A DNA stretch of 64,000 bases from Cryptomeria japonica (lineage: Eukaryota > Streptophyta > Pinopsida > Cupressales > Cupressaceae): contig NC_081408.1 in the NCBI RefSeq assembly GCF_030272615.1, positions 310,350,383 through 310,414,382 on the forward strand. The letters run 5' to 3'. Both the position numbers and the translations under genes were made by a program. Below the pieces are notes generated by a model. The model had not been told where the DNA came from. It made no database searches and worked only from the letters and a program-made list of their open reading frames with translations. Every line of letters begins with the position of its first letter. Within the stretch, counting starts at the first letter, position 1. Below are positions 49,672-61,325 of this stretch, in pieces.

Positions 49672-50451
49672 TGTAGACACCTAAAATTGTCATGTCTAAA
49701 TAAATAAATATTTTTATTTATTTAATTACTTTTGCCTAATTCTGCTATTAATTAAGTAAATCTTTATTTATTTAATTAATTCATTTATCCTCTTCTAGCC
49801 TTATTTTTCATTTAAATAAATACATTTATTTATTTAAATTATCCCTTTTGCTAAATTAAATAAATATCTTATTTATTTAATTGATCCCACTTCCTCTATT
49901 AATGAAATAAATTTTTATTTATTTAATTAATTCATTAACCTTTTCTACCCATGACACATGTCATTCATCTCTTAATTCATACACTACCTACCCCTTTCAT
50001 TATTTAATTATTTTATTTACCTACCCTCTAATCATAGCCGACCTCTTTTACACCTCTCAATCTTATCCCTCCATTTCATATAGTGTCTTCTATATAAGGA
50101 GATGCTTCTTTCATTATCAAACCCTCACTATGCATTCAGCCCTGACTACGCTTTCAAACTTGCATATGCAATCAACCCTACTTGCAACCACATTTCCGTT
50201 CTTTGTTGAGCTCTTGTGCACATATAAAATCTAAGAGCAAATATATCAAGCAAGATCAATGGAGATAGCAAGAATGGAGATTCAAACCCTATTGGACCTA
50301 TGATGGTATAATCTTTGTGGTTTCATTTGATTTGCATTGTCTTAAGTAATCTTCATATGTTATGGTGGATCTTTGTTGTTGTTAGGCTAAGGTTTTGTGG
50401 TTGAATTCATTTAGTCTTTCAACATTGTTTTATCCATTTTCACCATAAAAA
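49672..50451 (+). repeat. 5' LTR of Tat-2 (780 bp)
   Basis: TGTAGACACC...CATAAAAA (the final CA has become AA). The first 270 bp consist of repeated AAATAAATA / TATTTATTT inverted steps. TATATAAGG lies at about 50,091. Confidence 0.9.
50089..50099 (+). promoter_or_regulatory. TATA box of Tat-2 5' LTR
   Basis: TCTATATAAGG, about 420 bp into the LTR. The same motif occurs at the same offset in the 3' LTR. Confidence 0.6.
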
Positions 50452-53014
50452 TTTTGGCACACCCCGTGGGACATGGATTTTTGTTAGGTCTGTGTTTTTT
50501 GCAAATTTTTCTAACCCTATATTGTTGTTTTGTAAAACAATTTAGAGAATAACCTTGTGCAGCTAGGGTTTTGGACACAAAATCAAGATCTTGGAGAGAT
50601 TTGATCATATCTCACAAACGGCTTGGAAATTTTGCACAAATTTTTTTTTTGCAAGTTTAAGATAGTATCAAGAGCTCACAAAGAAAAATTCAGATCTATT
50701 GGAGCATATTTTAATCTTCTATGAATTTTTTATGAATTTTCAAAAAAAATTAATTTTGAGAGCAAATGAGCAAATTTTTCGGATTCTATTACATTTTTGG
50801 AAATCTCTCATAATTATACATAGGATCTATTCTTTTTTATTTTAATTTTGATGCAAAATATTTCCCTAAATATCGGATCTTTAAAAATTAGGGTTTTTAC
50901 TTATTTTGATCAGTTTTCACAAATGACTTCGAATTTTGGCATCAAATGTTTTTTTGCAGGTCAAAAAAAAATTATGAGAAGTGTTCAATAAAAATTTCAG
51001 ATTTTTTGGATCAAAATTTAATTTTATATGAATTTTTTATGATTTTTCATAAAAAAATAATTTTGAGAGAAAATTAGTGAATTTTTCATATTTTCTTACA
51101 TTTTTGGAAATCTCTCAGAATTATACATAGGAGCTATTCTTTGTGATTTTAAATTTGATGCAAAATCATTCCTCAAAAATCGGATCTTTGAAAATTAGGG
51201 TTTTGCATTATTTTACTCATATCTCACAAACTGCTTGGATTTGTTGCAAAACAATTTTTATGGAATTTTGGAGGACCATCAGGACTCTCCAGTAAAAATT
51301 TTAGATTTTTTGGATTTATTTTGCATTTTATATGAATTTTTTATGATCTTTCATAAAAAATTAATTTTTGGAGCAAATTAGCAATTTTTTTGGATTTTCT
51401 TACATTTCTGGAAATCTCTTGAAATTTTACAAGAGGTCTTTTTTAAGGATGAATATGATATTTGAATTGGTCAACAAAACACATTATTGAAGGCCCCTAT
51501 TTCACAAAGTCTTTTGGATCTAAAATTTACCTAACTTGTGTGCTTGCAGGAAGGGGTGATCATTTGAAACAATCCCAAATACTAACAAATCTTTGTTGCA
51601 GGACCTTGATAAGGATTTTATTTTGATCTTTATTATGTGCCTTGTTTTCATAGATTATCAAACACATCAATTGTTGCACTAAAATTGAACTAGTGTCCTT
51701 TGTGTCTTGGGCAATAGGCTCTTTTTGTTTAATCTTTAGAGGGCTTGTCTCCCCATGTGGTCATTAGGACTACTAGTGAGGAGAGAATGACCCAAGTGGT
51801 AGCAAAAGAAAAGCCATCTTCTTCCAAACCACTATAAATAATTGTATTCATGGTGAAAACTATGGATAACGTGTGCTGATTAGTTCATACTGACACTATG
51901 TCTCCCCATAAACCCATTTGATCAAATTTATTTGATCATTTGTAGGGCATAACCCCTACTGACTGGGAGCCTTCTGTATTTACAAAGCTGAAAGTGTTGC
52001 ATGTATGGCCACACGAGCGGATTACTAGCACCTTTTTGTTTTAGAAGCCAAAATCCTTCTAGTTGTTGGGGCAGGAGGTCGAACCTCTGGTAGTGGCCCA
52101 CACACATACGATTCTTAGTAGAGATACAAAATTCACCATGGGGAGTTTTTATGGGGACTGATGCTTGGTTTCCCCAAGAAGTGAGCGCCAAGGGTGGAGC
52201 TAGTGGGGTCAAGCATCTAAGTATCTGCTCTGAATAGCATAGCCTTGGGGGAAACTCCATGTGGGATCAACAACTATTGTCTTGGCTAGCCATAAGAATT
52301 GTGCTTGACTTATTTTGAACAATCAAACATTCAAGACCAAACAACAAAACATTGTGTCTTTTGTGTCTTCAAGTGTATGCAAAATATTCTTACATCAAAC
52401 AACACACTTTTCTTGGAGTCATTTTGAGTCTAAACACTTGCAAACATTGAGTCTTCATCATCATTGTGTCCTCTTGTCATGGAAATATAGTCAAAATTTT
52501 AGATTTGGTCACAACAAACAAATTCACATATTGGAAAAATTTACAGTCCAAAAAACAAGAGCAATCAGTTTCAAAATTCTTGAGCTTCCTAAGTTATTTC
52601 TCTAGATTTTCATCTAGCATTCAACCTATCTTTGGGTCTCACAAAGTCCATCATTGCTTTACACCTTACATTACATTCACATTTGTCTAAACTTGAGTCA
52701 AAAGGTCACTTGCTTGTCCTCATCATACTTTGTCAACACATTACATATAACAACATTTTGCTAAGTGGTCCCTCATTAAGGTCTATCACCTTTGGGTCTC
52801 ATTTGGTCTTACTTAGAGTCAAGGTCAACTTACCTCATCAAGAGAAACTATCATCTCTTTGGAAGTCACACCTACTCTACTACATACATACTTGGTCTTA
52901 CACTTTGGACATTGCAAGTACACCTCAGATTCATTTACATTCCATCCAAATCTTGGTCTTCCATACTCTTTCCATTTTCATCTAGTCTGACACATCTTGG
53001 TCAATACCTAGTTC
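50452..53014 (+). other. Tat-2 leader with primer-binding region and tandem repeats
   Basis: Begins TTTTGGCACACCCCGTGGGA within a few bases of the LTR, a form of the TGGCAC(G/A)CCC-GTGGGAC block seen after 5' LTRs of plant Tat elements and taken here as the PBS. From about 50,600 to 51,435 there are nearly three copies of a 305-306 bp unit. The remainder to 53,014 has no recognised gene; a 110-codon open stretch on the minus strand (52,260-51,928) has no support. Confidence 0.65.
50600..51435 (+). repeat. 306-bp tandem repeat in the Tat-2 leader (2.7 copies)
   Basis: Units start at about 50,602, 50,907 and 51,213. Shared words include CATATCTCACAAAC, TATGAATTTTTTATGA, ACATTTTTGGAAATCTCT and TCGGATCTTTGAAAATTAGG. 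The third unit is partial. Confidence 0.75.
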
Positions 53015-55521
53015 ATGGTTGAAACACGTTCCCAAAAAACTAGGAGAGAAGCTAAAGAGGCTCAAGAGTCCATAAACATGAGTGCCTATGAGTATGACAG
53101 TGATGTCTTTTTCAATTCTAATCATACTACATTACCTAACATGGATGCCTATAGAAACATTCCAAATGTTGAGCACATGGACACTATAAACAACAATGCT
53201 ACACACAATGACAATATGGACAACATTTCAATAAATTTAGCAGAAGTGGAAGACTCCATTATGGATCCCCATTTCAATCGATTGGTTGAGGAAATAATGA
53301 GGAGGGATAGACAATATTTCTTACAAATGATGGCACAAAGTGGAGCCAAGATACCTCATGATTTTGACATGTCTCAAATAATGGAAAATTGACCTTTGCA
53401 ACAACCTCACCTCAACATGGATGAAAGGAGGCCTAATAGTGGAGGCAATAGAGGACCACATCTTATGCTTGAATCATCATCATATTTGTTTCAAAAACCT
53501 GAGGTCCCACATACACATGGTCAAGCATACGATACTCACCTTCGCAGACCATTATGGAAGTCTGATGCAGAAAAATATGCTCAATCACATACCAATGCTA
53601 AGGATCAACCACCAAAGCAATTGTATACTCAAAGGCATGTTCAAAATTTGGACACATGGAAACCCCACATCAAATTTGGGGACAACACACTAGAACAAAC
53701 TCATGACATTCCTATAGAGTATGGTATACATGGACAAAGCAGATATGTTGTTCCTCAACATGACTCTATACCAAGTGGTCCATATACGCAGCATCATTAT
53801 AGACCTCCTCCATATGAACATGTGTATGATGAATATCATCCATATATGCAACATGCTCCTCCTCCACCCAATACTTCAAGCATGGGGTATGGTCCAAGAT
53901 GTCGGTCTCCACCTAAGAACAATTTGGAACAGCAAATCAAGGACTTACAAAAGAAAATGGAGGACATAAATACACTAAAGCCAACTTACACAATGAGAGA
54001 CATATGTCCCTATCCATTTGACAAAAGCATTCCAATGCCTCCATTTCCTACACATTTCATGATGCCTAAGTTCGATAAGTACAGAGGAAAAGGGGATCCT
54101 AAGGCACATATAAGACAATTTTTCATAGCTTGCATTGAGGTAGTAGCAAAAGGGACATATTTGATGAGATTATTCCCACAAAGCTTAGGTGATCAAGCTA
54201 TGGAATGGTTCTCCCAACTTCCACCCCGAACTAAGTCATGGGGTGACTTAGCAGAGGCATTTATCCAACATTTCTCATACAACATAGAGACAGACATATC
54301 AATCACTACCTTGTGCAACACCAAACAAAAGGATGGAGAATCTTTTTCATCATTTTTACAAAGATGAAGGAATCTAGCCAGTAGATTCTCTTGTGAAATT
54401 CCACAAAAACAAATAGTAGAGATGTTTACCCAGAATATTAACAAAGACATTGGTTATGACCTAAGAAAAGCTCGTTTGTCCACTTTTAAGGACATCATTG
54501 AAAAAGGCTTAGCAATAGAGAAGGTCCTAATTGAACATGGAGTCATTAAGATATTCAAGGAAAACAAAGATGACTTTAAAGGAAAAGATAAGCCAAGATT
54601 TTGGAACAAAAACAAGAACACAGTCAAGGATGGTGTTGTGGATGCCAATACAATACGAACCAAAATCATTTTTTCAGGATCAAGCTCTACAAACAATCAA
54701 GTAAGTACTCAAACAACTTCAAACTCACGAAGGAAGTACACCCCATTGGGAGAACCACTTGAGTCCATTTTCAAAAAGCTAGTGGCAAACAAGATAATCA
54801 CAATTCCATATTTTCCTCCATATGAGCCAAAGGTCAAACCAAATTGGTGGAATGATGATGAATATTGTGAATTTCATAAGAGCAAGGGACATAAAACAAG
54901 AAATTGCCATCGGCTGAAGAACATTATACAAGATCTCATTGATAGAGGTGACATTGAGATCGAAGGACACTCATCCAATCAAGAACATGAAATGTTTAAA
55001 GAACCATTCCCAAAACATGACAAGGGAAAAGCCAAAGCCACAGATGATCAAGCCAACTATACCAAAGCATCCTATAACTATGATTCAACTATCAATCACA
55101 TTTTGATGGACAATTATGTCTCTACCATTATCATCAAGGATAAAATGTTTGAGACTTCTACCCATAGACCCAAGATTGTCCTAAAAGGCATTGGATCTTC
55201 TTCCAAACCTACCTCTGAATGTAATGTCACAACTCATCGAGGTAAATTCACTTTGCAAGGTGCTCCAACTAAAAACACTACTTCCTCATCAACCAAGCCT
55301 GAGTACGATCTTGTAGAACAGTTAGGGAAGACACCCGTGCTAATTTCAATCCTTCAGATCTTATGCATATCCCCCACACATAAAGCTATTCTTGACAAAA
55401 TCTTAAGAGATACTAACGTCGCTACTGATCTAAACATGGACCAGTTTCAAGCCATGGTGGGATACCTTTCCATTCCACACTCTCTTACATTCATAGAAGC
55501 CGATGATGCCTCCATAAGTTA
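53015..55521 (+). pseudogene. Tat-2 gag (one frame, three point stops to protease)
   Basis: Starts MVETRSQKTRREAKEAQ. The frame is unbroken except for TGA at 53,390 and 54,365 and TAA at 55,520. Capsid motifs: PKFDKYRGKGDPKAHIRQF, LFPQSLGDQAMEWFSQLP and FSSFLQR before the second stop. Then RKYTPLGEPLESIFKKLV, the CX2HX4HX4C knuckle CEFHKSKGHKTRNC and LKNIIQDLIDRGDIEIEG. The stops look like Trp-to-stop (twice) and Gln-to-stop, all single transitions. Length, about 835 codons, fits large Tat gag proteins. Without the stops it would be a complete particle protein. Confidence 0.88.
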
Positions 55522-56980
55522 ACCACATAATGCACCACTACACATTGAAGCCTTCATACATAAACATCGAATAAAACGAGTCCTGATAGATGGAGGAGTA
55601 GGTCTAAACATTTGTACATTGAGCACTATTAAACAATTGGGATATTCAGACAAAGTTGTGAATGCTGAAAACAAAATTACCATCAAAGCATATGATGATG
55701 AAGAGCATTCATCCAAGGGCATAGTCACCTTACCTCTCAAAGTTGGGCCAGTTACAAAAGATGTGGTTTGTCAAGTCCTTGATCTAGAGATCACATACAA
55801 CATACTCTTGGGATGCCCATGGACTCATGAGATGAGCGTAGTCCCATCTACATATCATCGATGTATCAAGTTTCCACATAATGGAGTTGAAGTGACCGTC
55901 AAAGCTGACCCAAATCCATTCATATATTGCAACAATCTGCGATTTAGATCAGAAATAACAATACCAGTTAATCGAGAGGCTATTCCATCTTTAGCATATG
56001 TGGATCCAGAATCCTTGAAAGCTTCTACATCAAAACAAGCAGAGATCAAAGAAAAGTTCAAGTTTAAAGACATGGGATGTGGTGAGTATACCTTTCATCT
56101 TGATCAACTCCCACTATCTCCTAAGGTATTCAGTCAACATGAACAACCTACAAAAAAATTGCAATGCCAAGGAATTGGGTGTGAACCACCTAGTGTTGTG
56201 GCTAATAAGGTTGAATGCAAATCTCCTCTAGCGGTGCACGCAACTCTTGATATCAGTAGTCCTAAGAGTGGTTCCAATGAAGAATTTATTGAGCATATTG
56301 CCAACCCTCTTAAGAACTCACATAGCTTTACCATATCATCCGCTCATTCCATTTCCACTCCACTTCCAAACTTGGATCAACAAGATTCACAAAAGCCCTT
56401 ACTTATTGGGGATCAAAAATCAAGCTTTGAAAAGAAAAATCTAAAAGTCAAAAATAAAGAAAATTTCTTTAGTTCAAATCAAAATCAAAAGCTATTGGAC
56501 TCTGCAAAAATCAAATTCAAGGATAAAAATCCTATGAAAGAAAAAGAACAAGAGTTGATCTCCCCTAATATCAAAATAACTAGGGGCAAAAGTTCTAAAA
56601 ATTTAAGTCAAAAAGCACACTTGTTGATCCTAAGTCTTCATCATGCTATCCTACTTTCACTTCTTTTCACAATCACAAGCCTTCATTACTCATCCACTTG
56701 TTCCACACATCCTTTCCCTCCTAGCGATACATCATGGACCTTTAATGGAGCTTCCTTGAGGGATTTTGTTATGAGGGATGCCCAAACTTCTTTAGGTGAC
56801 ACGCATATGGGCCTGTGTAGTCCACACGCTAGTAATTCTATCTCAGTTCCTTCATCAAGGAAGACAGTCACTCGAGATACACATCATTCAGTCAAGGAAC
56901 ATTGCAGTTACAATCATAAGGTTAAGCCTCACACATTTGAGGTGGGTGCCTTAGTTCTCAGAGAAAATCCTAAAAATTAG
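55522..56980 (+). pseudogene. Tat-2 protease fused to linker and integrase tail
   Basis: Same frame as gag. The protease has VLIDGGVGLNICTL (55,585-55,626), IKAYDDEEHSSKG and YNILLGCPWTHEM. A hydrophilic linker follows (to about 56,600), then a leucine-rich stretch, then NHKVKPHTFEVGALVLREN, the start of the integrase C-terminal domain. There is no RT, RNase H or catalytic integrase between them, so the deletion left an open frame of over 450 codons. TAG at 56,978 is probably a former Gln codon. Confidence 0.85.
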
Positions 56981-57150
56981 CAAGACAGAGAGAAGAAGGG
57001 CAAGTTCGAACCGAACTGGCTTGGTCCTTACATCATCACAACAACATATGGATCTGGTGCATATCAACTCTCAACCATAGAGGGTGAACCCTTGGAGGAT
57101 CCTTCAACAACATGCACCTTCGCAGGTTTTACACATAGCTCTTCGGAGTA
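56981..57150 (+). pseudogene. Tat-2 integrase C-terminal end
   Basis: Continues in frame as GKFEPNWLGPYIITTTYGSG and AYQLSTIEGEPLED. It then shifts by one base to NNMHLRRFYT, the usual end of Tat integrases (Tat-1 has NNMHLKRYY). This domain helps target and bind DNA. Confidence 0.8.
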
Positions 57151-58759
57151 TCCTAATTCAAAAATACAGAAAAATCAAAAAAAATATCAAAATACAAAAA
57201 AATTGAAAAAAAAAAAAAAAGAAAAACATTTCGTCCAACAGTGAAAACCACTTCGGTGGCATCTTGGGCAAGTACCATGGTGAAAAATGGGTCACTGGCA
57301 CCATGCATAGAGACATTGCTCCTCCCTCCTTCAGGATTCACTTTCATCCTTTCACTTTGCACACACTCACAACCTATTCATTCATAACAAACTTACCCAT
57401 TCCTATCATGGCTTGTTATTGATCTACCCAAGATTAGTTCGCCATCCATAATAAACCTCCCTTTTCACCCCTTTCCGCCCATAATAAATCAGCTCCTATC
57501 TGTGGCTAAGGCAAATCCTACATCTAGTGATGGGTGTGGAACTAAGAGCATCACATGTTCTGAGGAGTACAGTCTCTTCCAACCTTCTTTAGTCTATCCG
57601 TGCACAATTCGAAATAAAGCAGCACTTGCATCACCAATCCGCAATAAATTTTTGCTTTCTTTGTAATGAAGTATCAGTTGCATGGATTCAGTCAGTTTCA
57701 AATGAGACACAGTGGTAACAATGGGCTTCAACAAATCAAATCTTTCAACAAACTTAGACAACATTATGGTTCAGTACTATCTATCCTTTTGTGAAAGTAA
57801 ACATTATGACCACAATCAAATAAGACTTATATGAGTGACAAGAGACACTAAACTTGAGGACTACAGTGGATGTTGGTGTCAAGTCTTGGTTTTCTTTTGA
57901 TTTTATCTTTTGCTGACATGTCTTTTAGCTTTTCTAGGATGTCTCTGACTAGAGATTCTATCTCCAGGATGTCTTTGACTAGAAAGGTGAGGATGGGGTA
58001 TCGTCACCTATTTTTCTTTGCTGTCTGTGGATTGTCTCTTAGTAATGCTATGACTTGTCCAAGGATATGAGGACACTAAGAGTCTAGTATGAGCTGGGGC
58101 ATTCCTTGTTTGTGACTGTCTTATCTCCATGCAAATGGGTACAATGACTTTCTGGGTCGAACATATGCCTTGATTGTCATAACCTACTTGCCATAATAAA
58201 GCTCAATGATGATAATGCACAAGAAGCTCTTTTCACTTTCATATCTTCTACCTTCCATCCCCCTTTCTTGATTGACCTCCATAGTCCTTCTTGAGTTCGT
58301 GTAGCCTGCTATCACATGACTGAGTATAATGACACACCAAAAACATTTACATTTCATGTAGTTGCACCTGCATTATGACATGTTAGCATTTCATACATAC
58401 ATATAGATATCACAATTGCATCACATCCTGCACACAACACATATTAGCACATTTTACATTTTCATCATGCAAATAATCATTTGCATTTCATACATTCACA
58501 TTTGCAATGGCATAACATATTAAAAACATCAAAGAACAAAAAAAATATTGCATTTCATCATGTACATATTTGCATCCATATCATAACCATCACATAGAAA
58601 CATACATCATGAAACATCTCATCACATAGGTACACATGCATATAGCTACTACAAAGATGAATCATCAAAAGTGTCATGATACAATGATGTCAAAATCATA
58701 TGGCTACAATCACCTGAAGGTGTCTACATCATCATACAAAATGGTACAAATTGATACAT
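57151..58759. other. Tat-2 spacer between pol and PMD gene
   Basis: No recognised gene. A-rich at 57,165-57,230. The stretch 58,330-58,660 is rich in degenerate CATTTCATACAT-type words, which on the minus strand (the PMD sense strand) read ATGAAATG-like. Tat-1 has similar ATG-rich DNA after its PMD gene. Confidence 0.5.
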
Positions 58760-59359
58760 AGGGAGCCCTCTAAGGCTTTGATGAACTCCCTCCCTCAGAG
58801 CTCCCTAGCCTCAACGGAGGCTGAGCCTTGGAAGGACCCGCCCCAAGATCATATCTCCCCCATCCCATAGCCAACCCTCATGTCTCCCTATCCAAACAGA
58901 GGAATCCACTGATCACTCCTGCCAGTACTGATGGTAGTGCCAATCCTATCCGTGTCATGGCATCCCAAGCCACGTGTCCAACCCTCATCTCCAGTCCCGG
59001 ATCCTAAAACTCTCATCTCAATGCATCCCTATCTCTGTCTTGATCATAGGGTATCAAATCCCCATCGATTAGTATCCTCAGTATCCTATACACATCCTCT
59101 AAGGTGACTATCATCTCACCCATCGACAAATGGAACGTGCATGTCTCAGAGTGCCATCTCTCAACCAATGCAATCAGCAATCTCATGTTCGCCTGAAACT
59201 CAGGCACATACAGAATGAATCTCAGACCCATAACCTCAATGGTAGCTTAGTCCTCAAATGTCAGCTCTGGTCGTAACCTCTAAGTCGATGGGAATATCTC
59301 TTGTGACTCTAGCATAGGTAGGTACTCCTACAGTCAAGCAAATCAATCATGTCAGTCAT

Positions 59360-59740
59360 AGTGGCATTCCCTGTTCATCACAAAATGTTGCTTATTATCC
59401 TAGTGCTTATATATCTATCATATGGCGCTCTGTCAAAGTGACACTCATTGTTCATTACAAAGTGTTGCTTCTATTCTAGTGACACTCACTGTTCATCACA
59501 AAGTGTTGCTATTTTTTCCTAGTGGTACTCCCTGTTCATCACAAAGTACTACGTGTTTTTGCACTCACTGTTCATCACAAAGTGCTACTCATATTTGCAC
59601 TCACTATTCATCACAAAGTGTTGTTCATATTAGCACTCCTGTTCATCACAAAGTGTTGCTCATATTTGTACTCCCTATTCATCACAAAGTACTATCTTGG
59701 TACTCACTATTAATCATAAAGTGCCTTGATCTATTCTAGT
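59360..59740. repeat. Tandem repeat, about 33-43 bp unit, in Tat-2 PMD intron
   Basis: Nine copies of a core like CTGTTCATCACAAAGTG (plus strand), starting at about 59,371, 59,449, 59,490, 59,531, 59,569, 59,604, 59,640, 59,676 and 59,708. The spacers vary in length. Confidence 0.8.
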
Positions 59741-59829
59741 CTTCCCTAGAGGACCTGTTTGAGTGAATCCTCTTAGCAACTTATCTAATTGACGGCATAT
59801 GTTTATCACAAAATGGTCAATTTGGCCTC

Positions 59830-60022
59830 GAAGACATAAACGCGCTTAAAGACTGTACAGATGTGCCTATCCTGCACAGACGTACCTACATTGCACAAAC
59901 ATGTCTGCACAACACAGACGCGTTTGCATCTGACATAGATGCTGCTGAATTTATAGACGCGCCTGGCACAAACACAGACGCGCTTAGCCAACCCAGATGT
60001 GCCTGGCACCAACACAGACGTG
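59830..60022. repeat. Second tandem repeat, short CpG-rich unit, in Tat-2 PMD intron
   Basis: About ten imperfect copies of (A/G)CACAGACGCGCCT with 13-25 bp spacing on the plus strand. CpG-rich in an otherwise CpG-poor window. Confidence 0.75.
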
Positions 60023-60283
60023 CCTACACATTTTTGACATTATCCTAAAGCACATTTATTGCACTACCTAGCATGCACTTATGACAACAATATAATGTGA
60101 CAAAGTACAAGGAGGTTTTGTGGTACTTACCGGCTCTCCTACATCTGTTGGCCTCTGAAATCAGCGAATGCGATCGAATCTATGAACCAATGCCATCGCT
60201 ACTGACTACTGTTGCTCTATTCTCTCTCTGCACTCTGATCTCTTAGATTTGTGGATGACAATGAGGATGTGTTCCCTCATGGT

Positions 60284-60293
60284 CTATCTTATA
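60284..60293 (-). promoter_or_regulatory. TATA box of the Tat-2 PMD gene
   Basis: Minus-strand TATAAGATAG, 97 bp before the ATG and 253 bp from the LTR, matching the spacing in Tat-1 (99 and 280 bp). Confidence 0.6.
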
Positions 60294-60499
60294 GACTACC
60301 CTAGCCCTAGCCCTCATTTCTTGAGTTAGTCTTCTTTATCCTGTGACTCTGTCACTCTATCCTATCCGGTCAGTCCTTTCTAGCCTTTCTTTCTTATCGA
60401 GAGATTGTCTGCGATCTTTTCAGACATATTCATCCAATCTCTCGAGGGGGCAATATCATTCCCATCTTGGGGCAACTTCGTATCAGTTCATATTATCTT

Positions 60500-60545
60500 C
60501 TTTGAAACAATGCAACAAGTTGCATTGTCTCAAAGAGGGGCAAAA
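60500..60545 (+). other. Hairpin and PPT next to Tat-2 3' LTR
   Basis: Inverted repeat with 17-bp arms (60,500-60,516 and 60,519-60,535, one mismatch) and a 2-nt loop, running into the purine tract AAAGAGGGGCAAAA and the LTR start. Confidence 0.75.
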
Positions 60546-61325
60546 TGTAGACACCTAAAATTGTCATGTCTAAATAAATAAATATTTTTATTTATTTAAT
60601 TACTTTAGCCTAATTCAGCTATTAATTAAGTAAATCTTTATTTATTTAATTAATTCATTTATCCTCTTCTAGCCTTATTTCTCATTTAAATAAATACATT
60701 TATTTATTTAAATTATCCCTTTTCCTAAATTAAATAAATATCTTATTTATTTAATTGATCCCACTTCCTCTATTAATTAAATAAATCTTTATTTATTTAA
60801 TTAATTCATTAACCTTTTCTACCCATGACACATGTCATTCATCTCTTAATTCATACACTACCTACCCCTTTCATTATTTTATAATTTTCTTTACCTACCC
60901 TCTAATCATAGCCGACCTCTTTTACACCTCTCAATCTTATCCCTCCATTTCATATAGTGTCTTCTATATAAGGATATGATTCCTTCATTATCAAACCCTC
61001 ACTATGCATTCAGCCTTGACTACACTTTCGAACTTGCATATGCAATCAAGCCTACTTGCAACCACATTTCCGTTCTTTGTTGAGCTCTTGTGCACATATA
61101 AAATCTAAGAGCAAATATATCAAGCAAGATCAATGGAGATAGGAAGAATGGAGATTCAAACCCTATTGGACCTGTGATGGTATAATCTTTGTGATTTCAT
61201 TTTATTTGCATTGTCTTAGGTAATCTTCATATGTTATGGTGGATCTTTGTTGTTGTTAGGCTAGGGTTTTGTGGTTGAATTCATTTAGTCTTTCAACATT
61301 GTTTTATCCATTTTCACCATAAACA
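60546..61325 (+). repeat. 3' LTR of Tat-2 (780 bp)
   Basis: TGTAGACACC...ATAAACA. Same length as the 5' LTR with no indel and about 23 substitutions by eye. Confidence 0.92.

Larger units (their letters stand above)
59328..60130 (-). other. Intron of the Tat-2 PMD gene
   Basis: 803 bp, canonical GTAAGT at the donor and a TGATTGA branch-like word before CTGTAG. It contains both minisatellite-like arrays listed below. Confidence 0.7.
58760..60196 (-). pseudogene. Antisense PMD gene of Tat-2 (truncated)
   Basis: Minus strand: exon 1 60,196-60,131 (22 codons from ATG, one TGA), intron 60,130-59,328 (GTAAGT...GACTGTAG), exon 2 from 59,327 in phase 0. Two stops (TAG, TAA) lie before 59,231. The PMD core then reads LRFILYVPEFQANMRLLIAL, VERWHSETCTFHLSMGEM and TLEDVYRILRILIDGDLI, followed across stops by a DPGLEMRVGHVAWD-like stretch and AMGWGR. 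It then breaks off: the regions equivalent to the Tat-1 RYLIGRALDM and acidic tail are missing. Exon 1 ends QRPTDVGEP, matching the Tat-1 QRPPGIGGM. The 3' limit is approximate. Confidence 0.82.
49672..61325 (+). mobile_element. Tat-2: RT-less Ty3/gypsy Tat element with antisense PMD gene
   Basis: 11,654 bp with target duplication CAAGG (49,667-49,671 and 61,326-61,330). The left LARD LTR carries a single CAAGG at the matching point. Layout: 780-bp LTR, PBS region, 2.5-kb leader with 306-bp tandem repeats, gag, protease, integrase tail, spacer, antisense PMD gene, PPT, 780-bp LTR. The LTRs have equal length and about 23 mismatches by eye (about 97% identical), so this is the youngest dated insertion here. 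RT, RNase H and the integrase core are absent, so it is non-autonomous. Confidence 0.92.

Noticed and set aside
51928-52260. 110-codon open frame on the minus strand in the Tat-2 leader
   Set aside because: No recognisable motif, it lies opposite a leader region, and nothing similar is visible in Tat-1.
53421-53969. Second overlapping open frames inside Tat-2 gag
   Set aside because: Shadow frames of gag; the gag frame has the conserved capsid motifs.
59360-60022. Tandem arrays considered as a CRISPR-like array
   Set aside because: Units are imperfect and uneven, there are no unique spacers of constant length, and this is eukaryotic DNA inside an intron.
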